Shown: positions 8,178 to 17,676 of the stretch, piece after piece
How positions within the stretch are numbered: the first letter of the stretch is position 1
Layout of the letters: each line of letters opens with the position of its first letter
Origin: an uncultured Blastocatellia bacterium
Lineage (GTDB): Bacteria > Acidobacteriota > Blastocatellia > Chloracidobacteriales > Chloracidobacteriaceae
NCBI GenBank assembly: GCA_937934745.1
Contig: CALGZC010000046.1
Span: 1-57,588 of the forward strand
Length of the DNA stretch: 57,588 nt
Direction of reading: 5' to 3'
Position numbers and translations under genes: made by a program
Notes under the pieces: generated by a model
Seen by the model: only the letters and a program-made list of their open reading frames with translations
Databases searched by the model: none
What the model was told of the DNA's origin: nothing

Positions 8178-9833
8178 ATGGATCAGCATGCTGCTCACGG
8201 GGCGTGGGGAACGCTCAGGTATCGGGACTTAGGCGGAAAAGAGGTTGTCCTGACACTGAACAAGCCAGTTTTTCGTATCGGTCGCCTGTCTGACAATGAT
8301 TTGCAAATAGACGACCCCTACGTTTCACGCCTGCATGCCGAACTACGGTTCGACGGCACCTATGCCATGCTGATCGACCGCAGCAGCACCGGGGCGACAT
8401 ACGTCAATGACCAGCGTGTGCCGGAAGTGCGGCTGCACAGCGGCGACCGAATCGCCCTAGGGCGCAAGCTTGCCGGTACAGAAATGACATTTGAATACGT
8501 TGACCAGGAAGTTGCCGCGAATGCCGGCGAGGCACACCAGGTCATGTCGGTCATTGACCATTCACAGACACGTTATCTCAACACGTCGCTAATCCGCGCT
8601 GCGCAGTTGAGTAATGCCGTGATGGTCAACCGACTCAAGGCCCTGTATGAAATTACCAGCGCCATTTTGACCGTGACGACACGTGAGGAACTGGCCGAAA
8701 AACTGCTCACGCTCCTGTTTGACGTGCTTCCGGCCGAACGGGGTGTGATTTTGTTGGCCGATCCGAAGAACAACACACTACGGCAGCAAGCGGCGCGCAT
8801 GCGGAACGGCGACGCTGCACAGGTGTCGCCCAGCCAGACCATTGTACGCCGTGTTTATGAGGGCAATGTCGCTGAGTTGTGCCTTGATGCCCGCAACGAT
8901 GCCCGCTTTGCCGGCCAGCAAAGCATTATTTTTCAATCCATTCGGTCGGTGATGTGCGCTCCCATCAGTTCTTCTGCCCGAGTATGGGGCGTATGCTACC
9001 TCGATAACCTGACGACGAAGAAAACCTTTGAGAACGAAGAGTTGGAATTTCTGATGGCCGTTTCACGGCAGGCCGGTCTGGCGCTGGAAAATATCTATCT
9101 GCTGGAAGAGCAGAAAATCACCTTCCAGAGTTTTGTGACGACACTCGCGGCCTCGATCGACGCCCGCGACGATCTGACTGCTGGTCACTCGGCACGGGTA
9201 GCGCGCTACTCGCGTGCGATTGCCAAGTACATGAACTTGCCAGAGGCTGAGCGCCGCCGAATCTACTACGCAGGTCTGCTGCACGACTATGGCAAGATTG
9301 GAACGCGCGAGTCCATCCTCTGCAAGCCCGGCAAGCTCACACCGGAAGAGTACGCCCACATGCGCGACCATGCCAAAAATACCTACGACATTCTCTCTAA
9401 GATTCACTTCACGCGGGATATGCAGGACTTGCCGCTGGTCGCCGCCGGACATCACGAGAATCTGGACGGCAGCGGTTATCCGTTTGGGTTGAAGGGAGAT
9501 GAAATCCCGCTGGGCGCACGCATTATTGCCGTGGCCGATTTCTTTGATGCCCTGACACACAAGCGGCACTACCGCGAGCCGATGCCAATTGAGGAAGTTC
9601 TCGAACTCATTGATGAGAGCACGGGGACGAAGTTTGACCCGCAGGTTGTTGCCGCACTGAAGCAGTTTGTCCGGCAGGAATTCATCCCTAATCAGCGCCA
9701 GCGTGCCGAAGCTGAAGCGCGGCGGGTTCAATCTGCCCAACTGGTCAGCGGAGCCTCTGAAGGCGAAACCACCATCCCGGTTGCACCACAAGCCGCTCCA
9801 CAAACGGTTTCAATGGATCCGGTCGTTCTGTGA
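8178..9833 (+). CDS. FHA-GAF-HD-GYP protein, probable cyclic di-GMP phosphodiesterase
   Basis: The 551-residue cytoplasmic regulator has an FHA domain at about residues 15-105 (IGRLSDND, SRLHAEL and STGATYVN contact phosphothreonine), a GAF domain at about 155-310 and an HD-GYP domain at about 315-490. The HD metal site is in LLHDYGKIG, followed by HHENLDGSGYP, the intact GYP motif, so it is probably active on c-di-GMP. The FHA domain suggests it is recruited by a Ser/Thr-phosphorylated partner, and a kinase gene of that class lies at 35608. AAGGTG upstream supports the ATG. The tail after about 490 is disordered and its end overlaps the convergent TPR-like gene by 24 bases. Confidence 0.93.
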   Translation: MDQHAAHGAWGTLRYRDLGGKEVVLTLNKPVFRIGRLSDNDLQIDDPYVSRLHAELRFDGTYAMLIDRSSTGATYVNDQRVPEVRLHSGDRIALGRKLAGTEMTFEYVDQEVAANAGEAHQVMSVIDHSQTRYLNTSLIRAAQLSNAVMVNRLKALYEITSAILTVTTREELAEKLLTLLFDVLPAERGVILLADPKNNTLRQQAARMRNGDAAQVSPSQTIVRRVYEGNVAELCLDARNDARFAGQQSIIFQSIRSVMCAPISSSARVWGVCYLDNLTTKKTFENEELEFLMAVSRQAGLALENIYLLEEQKITFQSFVTTLAASIDARDDLTAGHSARVARYSRAIAKYMNLPEAERRRIYYAGLLHDYGKIGTRESILCKPGKLTPEEYAHMRDHAKNTYDILSKIHFTRDMQDLPLVAAGHHENLDGSGYPFGLKGDEIPLGARIIAVADFFDALTHKRHYREPMPIEEVLELIDESTGTKFDPQVVAALKQFVRQEFIPNQRQRAEAEARRVQSAQLVSGASEGETTIPVAPQAAPQTVSMDPVVL

Positions 9834-10889
9834 TGGTTCAGCAGGACAGGGTTCCTCCTGATCACGCGCCACCCGCGATGACGTACTCAGACCGACACAC
9901 CCACGTATCGGATCATAGCGATACGGTGCGCCGCTCGGATCGAGCGGGACACGGTCATACCGGCTGTACCGTGTGGCGAAATCCTCACGGAAGAGCGCTA
10001 GAGGTCGTCCAAGCGTATCGTAGGCTTTGTGCCGGTGCGCAACAACGAGCGGATAGAGTTCGGCGAAGTTCGCCGGATTGCGTTGGTACGTCTGTCGAAA
10101 CAGCGCAATCAGCTGCGCAAAAAAATCCCGTTCGTCCAGCGATATTAGTTGCTGGATACGCCACTCCGCACCGAGCCGGGCGCCCTCATGCTCCGCTTCA
10201 TCGCGCAGCCGCTGAAAGAGAAGGTATGAAGTCCTCCGGTCGCCCCCCCGTGTCTTCGCCGCGCCGACCATCACAGCCGTCCAGTCTCGATCATTGGCGC
10301 TAAGTGCCAACTCGGAGGCACGCTGGTAGGCCTCGGCACATTCTTCGTACCGCTTTGCCCGCCAGCAAATCGCCCCGTAGTCAGACCACAACCGAAACAG
10401 CGTTCGGCGGTCGGTCTGAACGGCAATCCCTTTCCGCAAAAGCGCCAGCGCCGCATCGTAATCAAACTCGGCGAGAAAGATCGCACCGGTGCGGTACGCC
10501 GCAACAAAGTTGGGATCCACCGTGGTTGTAATGTTGAGCATTGGCTCAAGCAACGGCATATCGTCCTTGGAAAGCCTGGAGAAATCCACCGTGCCTTTGT
10601 CAGTCAGCCCGCCGCTGAGCTTGCGCCCGAAATACTGCACCGTTCGGATCCAATACAGGTCGGAGACCAACCCATCAAACCCAAAAGACAGTCGCCTGAC
10701 GGTCTCACCTGACCGAATGTAAAGCGTTTCTTCGACGGTGCGATTGGTGTGAAAGGTGGCGTCAAACCGGACTTGCAGGGGGTAAAGACAGGCCAGACCG
10801 ATAAGGATGATACCCCAGTAGAGGTAGTCCCGTCGCCGGGCGGACCTGGCCGACTGCCGGTCACTTGAAGTTACGGCGCTCGAAGACAT
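9810..10889 (-). CDS. Membrane-anchored TPR-like protein next to an ABC permease
   Basis: The 359-residue protein has a Ser/Arg-rich N-terminus, one membrane helix at about residues 22-40 (YLYWGIILIGLACLYPL) and a soluble part with alpha-helical pairs rich in Ala, Tyr and Leu that read as TPR-like repeats (YDAALALLRKG, RYEECAEAYQRA). The ATG at 10889 lies inside the last codons of the upstream permease gene, a 29-base overlap that argues for translational coupling and a shared job. The 3' end overlaps the convergent HD-GYP gene. It is probably an accessory or substrate-binding subunit of the permease. The start could also be slightly downstream. Confidence 0.7.
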   Translation of the reverse strand: MSSSAVTSSDRQSARSARRRDYLYWGIILIGLACLYPLQVRFDATFHTNRTVEETLYIRSGETVRRLSFGFDGLVSDLYWIRTVQYFGRKLSGGLTDKGTVDFSRLSKDDMPLLEPMLNITTTVDPNFVAAYRTGAIFLAEFDYDAALALLRKGIAVQTDRRTLFRLWSDYGAICWRAKRYEECAEAYQRASELALSANDRDWTAVMVGAAKTRGGDRRTSYLLFQRLRDEAEHEGARLGAEWRIQQLISLDERDFFAQLIALFRQTYQRNPANFAELYPLVVAHRHKAYDTLGRPLALFREDFATRYSRYDRVPLDPSGAPYRYDPIRGCVGLSTSSRVARDQEEPCPAEPSQNDRIH

Positions 10890-11655
10890 AGATCGTAAGA
10901 GAAAGGAGAATGCACAGGTACACCAAGCCGTACACACAGGCCAGCCCGAACTGCTCGCCGGTGATGGGAATCCCATGGGCGGTACGGGTGATAAAGTTGA
11001 AGTTGGTCAGGTTCGGCAGCGTGTAGTAGAGCGTCCACAGGATGACTTGAGTGAGGCGTAACGAGGGATAGGCTTCAACGTTCAAAATATCCGCAAACAG
11101 TTTGATGTCAGGCGTAAAGTTGCACACCAAATACCCTACAATACTGAAGAACGTCGCCAGGGCCGGTGTAGTAAAGGATGAAAACAGCAGCGCCAACGCC
11201 GTCGCCAGAAGGAGCTCAACATACAGTAGGAACGCCGCCGGCAGAATGCCAAGGGGTGACGGATCGGTCGGACGCCGCACGTACAACAGCGCTACGATGA
11301 GCGCGACCACCATGACTGTACAGTTGACCAGCAGGGTGGCCGACAAACCAAGGAACTTTCCGAGAATGAACTCGTAGCGGCGGATAGGCTTGGCCAGCAC
11401 CGTGTAAATCGTTCGCCGTTCAATTTCCTTATAAACCAACCCCGTGCCGATGAAGACGGCGATCAAATAGCCAAACAGAAGGAGCGTGCTCAGCCCCAAA
11501 TCCACCATAGCCTTACGTTCCTGGTTAATGGAAAGCTCCCCAATCAGCAACGAGGCAGCGATCAGAATCAACACGGCGACTACCAAGTTGTAGAGCACCT
11601 TGTCGCGCACGGATTCCCGAAACGTGTTGAGCGCCACGGTGAGAATCTGCTTCAT
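10861..11655 (-). CDS. ABC-2 type transporter permease
   Basis: The 264-residue integral membrane protein has about six helices. The N-terminal amphipathic stretch (ALNTFRESVRDKVLYNL) and the KEIERRTIYTVLAKPI loop after helix 2 are the hallmark of ABC-2 permeases that follow NosY/ABC-2_3 architecture. The usual ATPase is not adjacent: upstream lies the divergent folP gene, and downstream is the overlapping TPR-like gene. The ATPase must therefore be encoded elsewhere. The cargo is unknown. Confidence 0.85.
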   Translation of the reverse strand: MKQILTVALNTFRESVRDKVLYNLVVAVLILIAASLLIGELSINQERKAMVDLGLSTLLLFGYLIAVFIGTGLVYKEIERRTIYTVLAKPIRRYEFILGKFLGLSATLLVNCTVMVVALIVALLYVRRPTDPSPLGILPAAFLLYVELLLATALALLFSSFTTPALATFFSIVGYLVCNFTPDIKLFADILNVEAYPSLRLTQVILWTLYYTLPNLTNFNFITRTAHGIPITGEQFGLACVYGLVYLCILLSLTIYVFERRNFK

Positions 11656-11747
11656 AGCTGCGTCACACGAATCGTCGGTTTGGCGCTGAAGACTGTCGTT
11701 TTAGCATGACAAGACACTACGTGCATCCATCTATCGAGGCAAGCTGC

Positions 11748-12704
11748 ATGCAACCTATGGTTTCCGTTCCCGCCTGTTCCATTGCGGTGCGCCGTTCGTT
11801 TGACTGGCGCTGCGCCGAGTACACGGTGGCATTAGGTGCTCGGACCTGCATTATGGGCGTGCTCAACGTCACACCCGACTCGTTTTCAGACGGGGGGCGA
11901 TACTTTGCCCTTGAAGATGCTGTCGCCCAAGGTCGCCGTCTGGTAGCGGAAGGAGCCGCTATCATCGATGTTGGCGGCGAGTCCACACGTCCCGGCGCAA
12001 CAGTTGTTGATGCTGCCGAAGAAGCGGCCCGCGTGCTACCCGTCATCAAAGCACTGGCTACAACCGTTGGTGTTCCAATTTCGGTGGATACCTACAAAGC
12101 ATCTGTTGCAGAAGCAGCACTGCGGGCCGGTGCGTCTATTGTCAATGACATTTCCGGCTTTCGATTTGACCCACGCATGCCGGAGGTCATTGCCCGGTAT
12201 GGTGCTGGGGTGGTCCTCATGCACAGTCGCGGTACGCCGGGTGCACTTCACGGTCTTTCCCCAACGCCGGATATACCGGCCGAGGTCGAGGCAAGTTTGC
12301 GCCGGAGCCTTGTCATCGCCGAAACGGCCGGAATTGCTCCAGACCACGTGGTGTTAGATCCGGGTTTGGGATTCGGCAAAACGGTGGCGGACAACCTGCT
12401 GCTGCTGGGCCTGTTGCCACGGCTGGCGGCACTGGGGCGACCGTTGCTGGTGGGTCCGTCGCGTAAGTCATTTATCGGTGCTGTGACGGCAAAGCCGAAC
12501 CCATCCGACCGACTGCTGGGGACAGCGGCAAGCGTCTCGGTCGCCCTGGCAGGTGGCGCGCACATTATCCGGGTTCATGATGTGGCGGCGATGCGTGAGT
12601 GCGCCGCACTGGTAGATGCCATCCGGCAGGCAGCCGCAGCATATAGTTCCGCGCCGCCAGAGAACGGTTCAGCAGAGGGTGCGGTCGACTTCAGAGCCGA
12701 TTGA
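11748..12704 (+). CDS. folP: Dihydropteroate synthase
   Basis: It condenses p-aminobenzoate with 6-hydroxymethyl-dihydropterin diphosphate in folate synthesis. The 318-residue TIM barrel shows the family motifs in order: MGVLNVTPDSFSDGG, IDVGGESTRPGA, the ISVDTYKA strand, NDISGF, LDPGLGFGK, and the SRKSF loop that binds the pterin diphosphate. The N-terminus is about 35 residues longer than typical FolP. The ATG at 11748 has GAGG eight bases upstream and is preferred to the ATG at 11706, which has none. The 3' end overlaps the convergent patatin gene by 14 bases. Folate and pterin chemistry fits the hydroxylase and SDR genes earlier in the window. Confidence 0.95.
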   Translation: MQPMVSVPACSIAVRRSFDWRCAEYTVALGARTCIMGVLNVTPDSFSDGGRYFALEDAVAQGRRLVAEGAAIIDVGGESTRPGATVVDAAEEAARVLPVIKALATTVGVPISVDTYKASVAEAALRAGASIVNDISGFRFDPRMPEVIARYGAGVVLMHSRGTPGALHGLSPTPDIPAEVEASLRRSLVIAETAGIAPDHVVLDPGLGFGKTVADNLLLLGLLPRLAALGRPLLVGPSRKSFIGAVTAKPNPSDRLLGTAASVSVALAGGAHIIRVHDVAAMRECAALVDAIRQAAAAYSSAPPENGSAEGAVDFRAD

Positions 12705-13545
12705 GACACGCTGCATCTACGGCCGAACGCTGAGCGAGCGGCGCACCCGACCGGAGCAACGCTTCGGTGACGGCCCGACCTGAAGCGACAAGGTCCCTGA
12801 GGTCGGCTTGGCGATACAACAGCATGCCACGTCCGAGGGCATCAGGGGTGACGACAACAATCGGTATATGTGGATACCGTGCTCGGAAAACGGCCACCTT
12901 CGCAGCATTGTCTCGCCGATGTGCCATACGGTTGGCAATGTCGCTGACCAGAATCTGACGTGGTGCAAAGGGAGCTTCAAACAGGTACTCAATCGGCAAC
13001 CGATTCCGTCCACCGGCATCGCTGAGGCGCAGCGTCTGCCCAGCATAGTGGAGTGTGCGCGGTGGGTACACAAATGGAATGGCCACTGCGCCGCGCATGG
13101 CATCGGCCAGTGGAAAATCAGGCATTGCACTGTGGAAGAGGACCTCTCTTCCCGCCACGGCGTCAAAAGCCAGCAAGCCAATCCGTTGGACGCCGTGGTG
13201 CAGATGCTGCCCCGTCGTCTGCTCCAGACGTTCGAGATAGGTCGGGACAATGCCGGCCCGGCGGCGAAAGTACGCCTGTGCAAAGCGCGGGGCGCGCCGT
13301 GCTGCCGCCCAGGCCAGCAAGTGCCGCGAGGATAGCCCCACCCCCAGCGCCTGCATCTCATCGAGTGAGAGTCCGACGCCGGCGTAGTACGCCGCAATGA
13401 GTGCGCCGACACTTGAGCCTACAATTTCTTCAACCCGAAACCCATGGGCGACCAAAGCTGCAAGCACGCCAACGTGCGCTACGCCGCGCGCACCACCGGC
13501 CGTCAGTACTAAGCTCACCGGCTCATTGAGATCCAATGCGCCCAT
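12691..13545 (-). CDS. Patatin-like phospholipase
   Basis: The 284-residue cytoplasmic lipid hydrolase shows the GGARG oxyanion loop at about residues 17-21, the nucleophile elbow GSSVG near residue 44, and a DAGG motif near 180 carrying the catalytic Asp of the Ser-Asp dyad. Family members of this RssA/YchK type hydrolyse acyl esters of phospholipids or lysophospholipids. It has no signal peptide or other domain. It begins downstream of the sucC terminator, so it is probably transcribed separately. The end overlaps folP on the other strand. Confidence 0.9.
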   Translation of the reverse strand: MGALDLNEPVSLVLTAGGARGVAHVGVLAALVAHGFRVEEIVGSSVGALIAAYYAGVGLSLDEMQALGVGLSSRHLLAWAAARRAPRFAQAYFRRRAGIVPTYLERLEQTTGQHLHHGVQRIGLLAFDAVAGREVLFHSAMPDFPLADAMRGAVAIPFVYPPRTLHYAGQTLRLSDAGGRNRLPIEYLFEAPFAPRQILVSDIANRMAHRRDNAAKVAVFRARYPHIPIVVVTPDALGRGMLLYRQADLRDLVASGRAVTEALLRSGAPLAQRSAVDAACLNRL

Positions 13546-13564
13546 CCTATAGTCTTGAAAACAA

Positions 13565-13592
13565 AAGGCTGCGTCCCCAGCGCAGCCTTTTT
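13565..13592 (-). terminator. Rho-independent terminator after sucC
   Basis: AAGGCTGCG 13565-13573 pairs with CGCAGCCTT 13581-13589 around a seven-base loop. T runs flank both strands, so it can stop transcription in either direction. It lies about 25 bases past the sucC stop. Confidence 0.85.
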
Positions 13593-13614
13593 GCCGACAG
13601 AACAGCGTGTACTG

Positions 13615-14778
13615 CTAGGCAGCAGCCAGGGCAACCACTTTCTCCGCCGCGTCTTTCATCCCGTCGGTCGTTGTAAAGTTCAGCCCGGAAGCTTCCAGCA
13701 AGGCGCGCCCCTGCTCAACATTTGTCCCTTCTAGGCGGACAACAATCGGCAAGGTGACGTTGAGGTTGCGCGCGGCAGCAATGACACCCGCTGCCACCAT
13801 ATCACACCGGACAATGCCCCCAAAAATATTGATGAGCACCGCCCGTACGTTGGGGTCGGCCAGTAAGATGCGAAAGGCCCTTTCAACCCGCTCCTGTGAT
13901 GCTCCCCCGCCGACATCAAGGAAGTTCGCCGGGTTGCCGCCGGACAGCTTAATGATGTCCATAGTGGCCATAGCCAACCCTGCGCCGTTGACCATACAGC
14001 CGATGTTGCCGTCGAGTTTGACGTAGTTGAGGTCGTACTTTGCGGCTTCGGTTTCTAGGGGTTCTTCTTCGCGGGTGTCGCGTAACTCAACATAGTCAGG
14101 GTGCCGGTACAGGGCGTTGTCGTCGAGTGTCACCTTTGCATCCAGGGCATAGAAGTCACCCTCTTTAGTGAGCAGAAACGGATTGATTTCAATCAATGAC
14201 GCATCACTCTCAACAAACGCCCGGTAAAGCGCCAGGAGAATTTTTACAACTGTTGCCGCCTGTCCGCCGGTAAACCCCAACCCGAAGGCAACTTTTCGCG
14301 CTTGGTAAGGTTGTAAGCCGAGTACTGGATCGATCACTTCGCGCAAAATTTTTTCCGGTGCGGCGGCGGCGACTTCCTCAATCTCCATGCCCCCTGCCTG
14401 GCTGGCCATGAGCACCGGCGAAGAGGTACTGCGGTCAATCAAGAAGCTGAGATATAGCTCGCGGTCAATGTGCAGCCCTTCTTCGACAATGAGCCGGTGG
14501 ACCGTCCGTCCTTCGGGACCAGTTTGGGGTGTCACCAGCTTGTGACCCAGCATGCGGAGGGCAATGGATTCGACTTCTTCCAGAGAGTGGGCTAGCTTGA
14601 CACCGCCACCTTTCCCACGTCCACCGGCATGGATCTGCGCTTTTAAGACAACCGGGAAAGTTCCCAGAGCCTCTGCCGCCATGCAGGCATCTAGAGGATT
14701 GAGTGCAACATGGTGACGTGGAATAGGGACGCCGTACTTTGCCAGCAGGCGCTTCGCTTGATACTCGTGGATTTTCAT
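13615..14778 (-). CDS. sucC: Succinyl-CoA ligase (ADP-forming), beta subunit
   Basis: This is a TCA-cycle enzyme that makes ATP or GTP from succinyl-CoA together with the SucD alpha subunit. The 387-residue product has the N-terminal [17 protein letters not shown], an ATP-grasp fold with [12 protein letters not shown] at the nucleotide site, the metal-binding EINPF and DAK region, and NGAGLAM...GGGA in the C-terminal CoA-ligase domain, followed by NIFGGI. The ATG at 14778 has AGGA nine bases upstream; a GTG two codons earlier is possible. No sucD is adjacent, which is unusual since the two genes are normally paired. It starts 11 bases after a HAMP sensor gene. Confidence 0.95.
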   Translation of the reverse strand: MKIHEYQAKRLLAKYGVPIPRHHVALNPLDACMAAEALGTFPVVLKAQIHAGGRGKGGGVKLAHSLEEVESIALRMLGHKLVTPQTGPEGRTVHRLIVEEGLHIDRELYLSFLIDRSTSSPVLMASQAGGMEIEEVAAAAPEKILREVIDPVLGLQPYQARKVAFGLGFTGGQAATVVKILLALYRAFVESDASLIEINPFLLTKEGDFYALDAKVTLDDNALYRHPDYVELRDTREEEPLETEAAKYDLNYVKLDGNIGCMVNGAGLAMATMDIIKLSGGNPANFLDVGGGASQERVERAFRILLADPNVRAVLINIFGGIVRCDMVAAGVIAAARNLNVTLPIVVRLEGTNVEQGRALLEASGLNFTTTDGMKDAAEKVVALAAA

Positions 14779-14789
14779 AGTCACAGTTC

Positions 14790-16049
14790 CTAGCGGCGAC
14801 TGCGCAAGCGCTCGATCGCCTGCTTCAAACTGATCCGCATCCGTTCAAGCGATTCTCCCAGTTCGCCGATTTCATCGCCGGTGTTGACCGCGATTGGTTC
14901 ATCCAACTCACCTAAGCTGATGCGGTTGGCTGCTTCGGTCAGTTTCAAAATAGGTTGTGTCAGGCGTTGCGCCAAAACAAATGCTACGACACCCCCGACC
15001 ACCAGCGAGATGCCGGTGACAATGAGAATAATGATGAGCGTCGTATTGAGAACCTGACTGAAGTAGCTTTCACGGACGCCAACCCCAACATACCCGATAA
15101 TGGTGACATCATCCGGGGCCTTGACCGGCGCGAAAGCAGTTTTGTAACTGCTACCCAACAGTGTGTTACTGACGGCCGTCGGTTTGTCAGCCGCCAACTC
15201 GCTCTGCAGGGCAGTGCCCAAAACCCGCGGGTCGCTCGAGGAGATGACCTTTCTATCCTTTGCCAAGATGAACGCCACAGCAACGTCTTGTAGGTCGCGG
15301 TACAGCGTTTGTTTGACTTCCCGTGTGAGCGCTGTCAGCGGACGGTTTTCATCTTGCGGGGCATTGTTGATCAGCTGTCCGGTGAGAACGTACCCAAGAA
15401 CTCGGTTCCCGAATACCACGGGTGCAATGGCCTCAAGGGTCAGGCCCACCGGCGATGTCACCTGCCGGTTGAACTGTTCCGCAAGTCCGAAGCTTTTGAG
15501 CAAGTCAGGAGTTTCATTGACGGCACCGGCCAGTTGAGCGCGCAGCAGAGCATCAGGTTGGTTGCTTTCGACAGCGTTCTTAGACTTGATAAACAGCGGA
15601 TTGTCGCCAAAAGAGGCTTCACCGCTCCCCGCGCTGCGCACTAGTACTTGTCCCCGGGTATTGAGGACGGCAATAAAATCCACACCGGAAGATTCAACCC
15701 GCTGTTTGACCAGTTGAATAAGTTTTTGCTGCCACCCGGCCTGACTCTGCTGGGCAACCTGCGTTGGATTACCGGAGGCGCTCGAGGCGCCGGTCGGCGT
15801 CGCGGCCGAATCGATCAGATTTTCCGAGGCGACGGTCTGCGCCGTGGACTGCGCAATCTCCCGCAAGGTCTGCTGCCGTGAACGGAAAATGCGCTCTGCT
15901 AAGCGGGCATCCTTTTCAACGTCACGCCGAGCATTAGCATCAATCGTCCCGCTGACGATGACGACGAAAGCCAGCGCCGACAAGGCCAATGGCGCAGAAA
16001 TCAACAGCGCCGCAAAAATGGCAAGTTTGTTTCGGATGTTGAGTTTCAT
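14790..16049 (-). CDS. Membrane sensor with extracytoplasmic ligand domain and terminal HAMP, no output domain
   Basis: The 419-residue protein has helix 1 at about residues 10-34, an extracytoplasmic domain of about 300 residues with Cache-like segments ([37 protein letters not shown]), helix 2 at about 340-362, and a HAMP domain ([25 protein letters not shown]...[13 protein letters not shown]). It ends about 20 residues after HAMP, with no kinase, methyl-accepting or cyclase domain, so it must signal through a partner. It lies downstream of four DUF4388/roadblock genes and 11 bases before sucC. The bases just before the ATG read TTTCCTCCTTGAC, an anti-Shine-Dalgarno-like rather than Shine-Dalgarno sequence. 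Confidence 0.8.
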   Translation of the reverse strand: MKLNIRNKLAIFAALLISAPLALSALAFVVIVSGTIDANARRDVEKDARLAERIFRSRQQTLREIAQSTAQTVASENLIDSAATPTGASSASGNPTQVAQQSQAGWQQKLIQLVKQRVESSGVDFIAVLNTRGQVLVRSAGSGEASFGDNPLFIKSKNAVESNQPDALLRAQLAGAVNETPDLLKSFGLAEQFNRQVTSPVGLTLEAIAPVVFGNRVLGYVLTGQLINNAPQDENRPLTALTREVKQTLYRDLQDVAVAFILAKDRKVISSSDPRVLGTALQSELAADKPTAVSNTLLGSSYKTAFAPVKAPDDVTIIGYVGVGVRESYFSQVLNTTLIIILIVTGISLVVGGVVAFVLAQRLTQPILKLTEAANRISLGELDEPIAVNTGDEIGELGESLERMRISLKQAIERLRSRR

Positions 16050-16198
16050 GTCAAGGAGGAAAGTAAAAAGAGAGCCAGTCCGTCACACCGTGCGTCTTCG
16101 TGATCACTCCTGTGCAAGCATTGCTTGCCATAGGCACTGTGGGCAGGGCAGGATCACGTGGCAAGGCTGACCGGAGCATCGCATGGCTAGGCTCAAAC

Positions 16199-17008
16199 TT
16201 ATGCATAGAGGTGCTGCATGATCTGCAGCATCGCTTCCTGGAACTTGACCCGCCGCTCATTATCTGGGATCTCTTCGGCTAAACGCTCTGCCAGCGATGG
16301 CATCATATCCTTGGGCAGTTGCTGAAGCTTGAAGCCCAGTGATTCAGCACAGTCCTCAAGAACAATTGGAGCCATCGGGCCAATGGCGCGCATCAGCTCA
16401 CGTTCGGTTTGATGCAGAATATCCTCCGACACAGCATCAACTACCGAATCTTCCTCCTGACGCTCCCCGACATACTCAACCAGCCCGAGATCATACAGTC
16501 GGACGATGACCTTTGAAGCCATCAGTTCATTGAGCTGTGTAATATCTCCAATCTCGCCGACCGTCTGCACGCCATCCAAGTTTTGAATGACCGACCAGTC
16601 TTCAGCACGCAAGGAGAACTCTTTCATCGAGCGCGAAGAGAGCCGGAAGACCGCACGGGCAGAGGGGACAACACGCCGCACACTCTCCCACTCGGTTGCA
16701 TATGTAACGCATTCCAACAGAATCTCTTCTGTTTGGAGGTAAGTCGTCCGCTCGTCGGTGGGGCTGTCGTCGGTCGCCGTGAAGCTAAACTTGCCGTTGC
16801 CCCAGGAAAAAAGGCCATAAACGGCGTCTTCCCCGATGAGGTCCTCGTACACGGCGTGTATAATTTGCCCGTTGTCGAAGTACACCTCACCTTGCCGTCC
16901 ATCATCATGAACCAACTCCAAAACGCCAGTACGGTTGCTGGCGTGCAGTAGACGAAGAACATCCATGAGCTTGAGCTGCGCCAGATTGCCACTGAATGCA
17001 TTGGACAT
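16199..17008 (-). CDS. DUF4388 (PATAN-type) signalling protein
   Basis: The 269-residue cytoplasmic protein has an N-terminal DUF4388 domain: the first about 90 residues read FSGNLAQLKLMDVLRLLHAS...GVLELV...GEVYFDNGQIIHAVYEDLIGEDAVYGLFSW, as in PatA-like response-regulator N-termini. The middle resembles a winged-helix-like region (WSVIQNLDGVQTVGEI...LYDLGLVEYV), and the acidic C-terminal helix bundle carries the rest. There is no receiver domain. The ATG at 17008 is preferred; another Met lies three codons upstream. It is downstream of the roadblock gene. Function is unproven: in the family, DUF4388 is seen in motility, type IV pilus and GTPase-linked regulators. Confidence 0.75.
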   Translation of the reverse strand: MSNAFSGNLAQLKLMDVLRLLHASNRTGVLELVHDDGRQGEVYFDNGQIIHAVYEDLIGEDAVYGLFSWGNGKFSFTATDDSPTDERTTYLQTEEILLECVTYATEWESVRRVVPSARAVFRLSSRSMKEFSLRAEDWSVIQNLDGVQTVGEIGDITQLNELMASKVIVRLYDLGLVEYVGERQEEDSVVDAVSEDILHQTERELMRAIGPMAPIVLEDCAESLGFKLQQLPKDMMPSLAERLAEEIPDNERRVKFQEAMLQIMQHLYA

Positions 17009-17112
17009 AGCGTGCATCCCCAGGGCTAAGAAAATGATTTGACAAGTGCAGTGGAGAGTCCGACCAGTCGTCGTTACCCAACCGCTGCTGACCAACCGCA
17101 CGCAACCCGTAG

Positions 17113-17625
17113 CTACTGAGCGCGATTCATGGCTTCCAGTAACTCCCAACTCGTTGCATCAAGTCGGTCGCGTGTGAGGAGACTCTGACGCAAAACGCTC
17201 ACACTCACCCGCAAGCCAGCTACGGCACGGTCCTTTTTCAGCTTATCGGCCGCCACCTTAACGGTCATGCGCATCGTAGGCAGGTTTGCAGCAGGTGTAC
17301 TGACGAGGATGAGGAAGACTTCCTCCGTACCATAGGCGGTCTTGATCATCAAGTCAAGATTGGTGAAAGTCGTAATGCGCCCGTCGGCAAACACCATCGA
17401 GATTTCTTCAACTTTGTTGTATTGCAGCTCAGCCACAGCAGAAAGCTGCGCCAAAAGTACCCCCAGTTGCACGGTTGCCTGGGAGTTGAGCGCAAACTGC
17501 CCGGCACTCAGCAGCACTTCGCCCCGATTGTTGACCAGCAAGGCGCTTTTGATGCCCGCCATGCGCATCAGGTCCTGCAGAAACGTCTCATAGGCTCTCA
17601 AGATTTCGTCTTTGGCTTTTGACAT
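17113..17625 (-). CDS. Roadblock/LC7-domain protein (MglB-like)
   Basis: The 170-residue protein consists mostly of one roadblock/LC7 fold: LQDLMRMAGIKSALLVNNRGEVLLSAG, then a helix (LGVLLAQLSAVAELQYNKVEEI), the strand VFADGRITTFTNL and an ILV strand. Bacterial MglB proteins of this fold are GTPase-activating partners of the Ras-like MglA. No MglA-like gene is in the window. AAGGAG five to six bases before the ATG at 17625 fixes the start. It sits between two DUF4388 genes on the same strand. Confidence 0.8.
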   Translation of the reverse strand: MSKAKDEILRAYETFLQDLMRMAGIKSALLVNNRGEVLLSAGQFALNSQATVQLGVLLAQLSAVAELQYNKVEEISMVFADGRITTFTNLDLMIKTAYGTEEVFLILVSTPAANLPTMRMTVKVAADKLKKDRAVAGLRVSVSVLRQSLLTRDRLDATSWELLEAMNRAQ

Positions 17626-17676
17626 AGCGGCTCCTTGGAACATCAACGCCTTGCCAGGATCGGTGGCGGCTACGAG

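Noticed and set aside
12717-13412. 231-codon minus-strand frame inside the patatin gene
   Set aside because: The patatin motifs are in the other frame, and this one has no conserved pattern.
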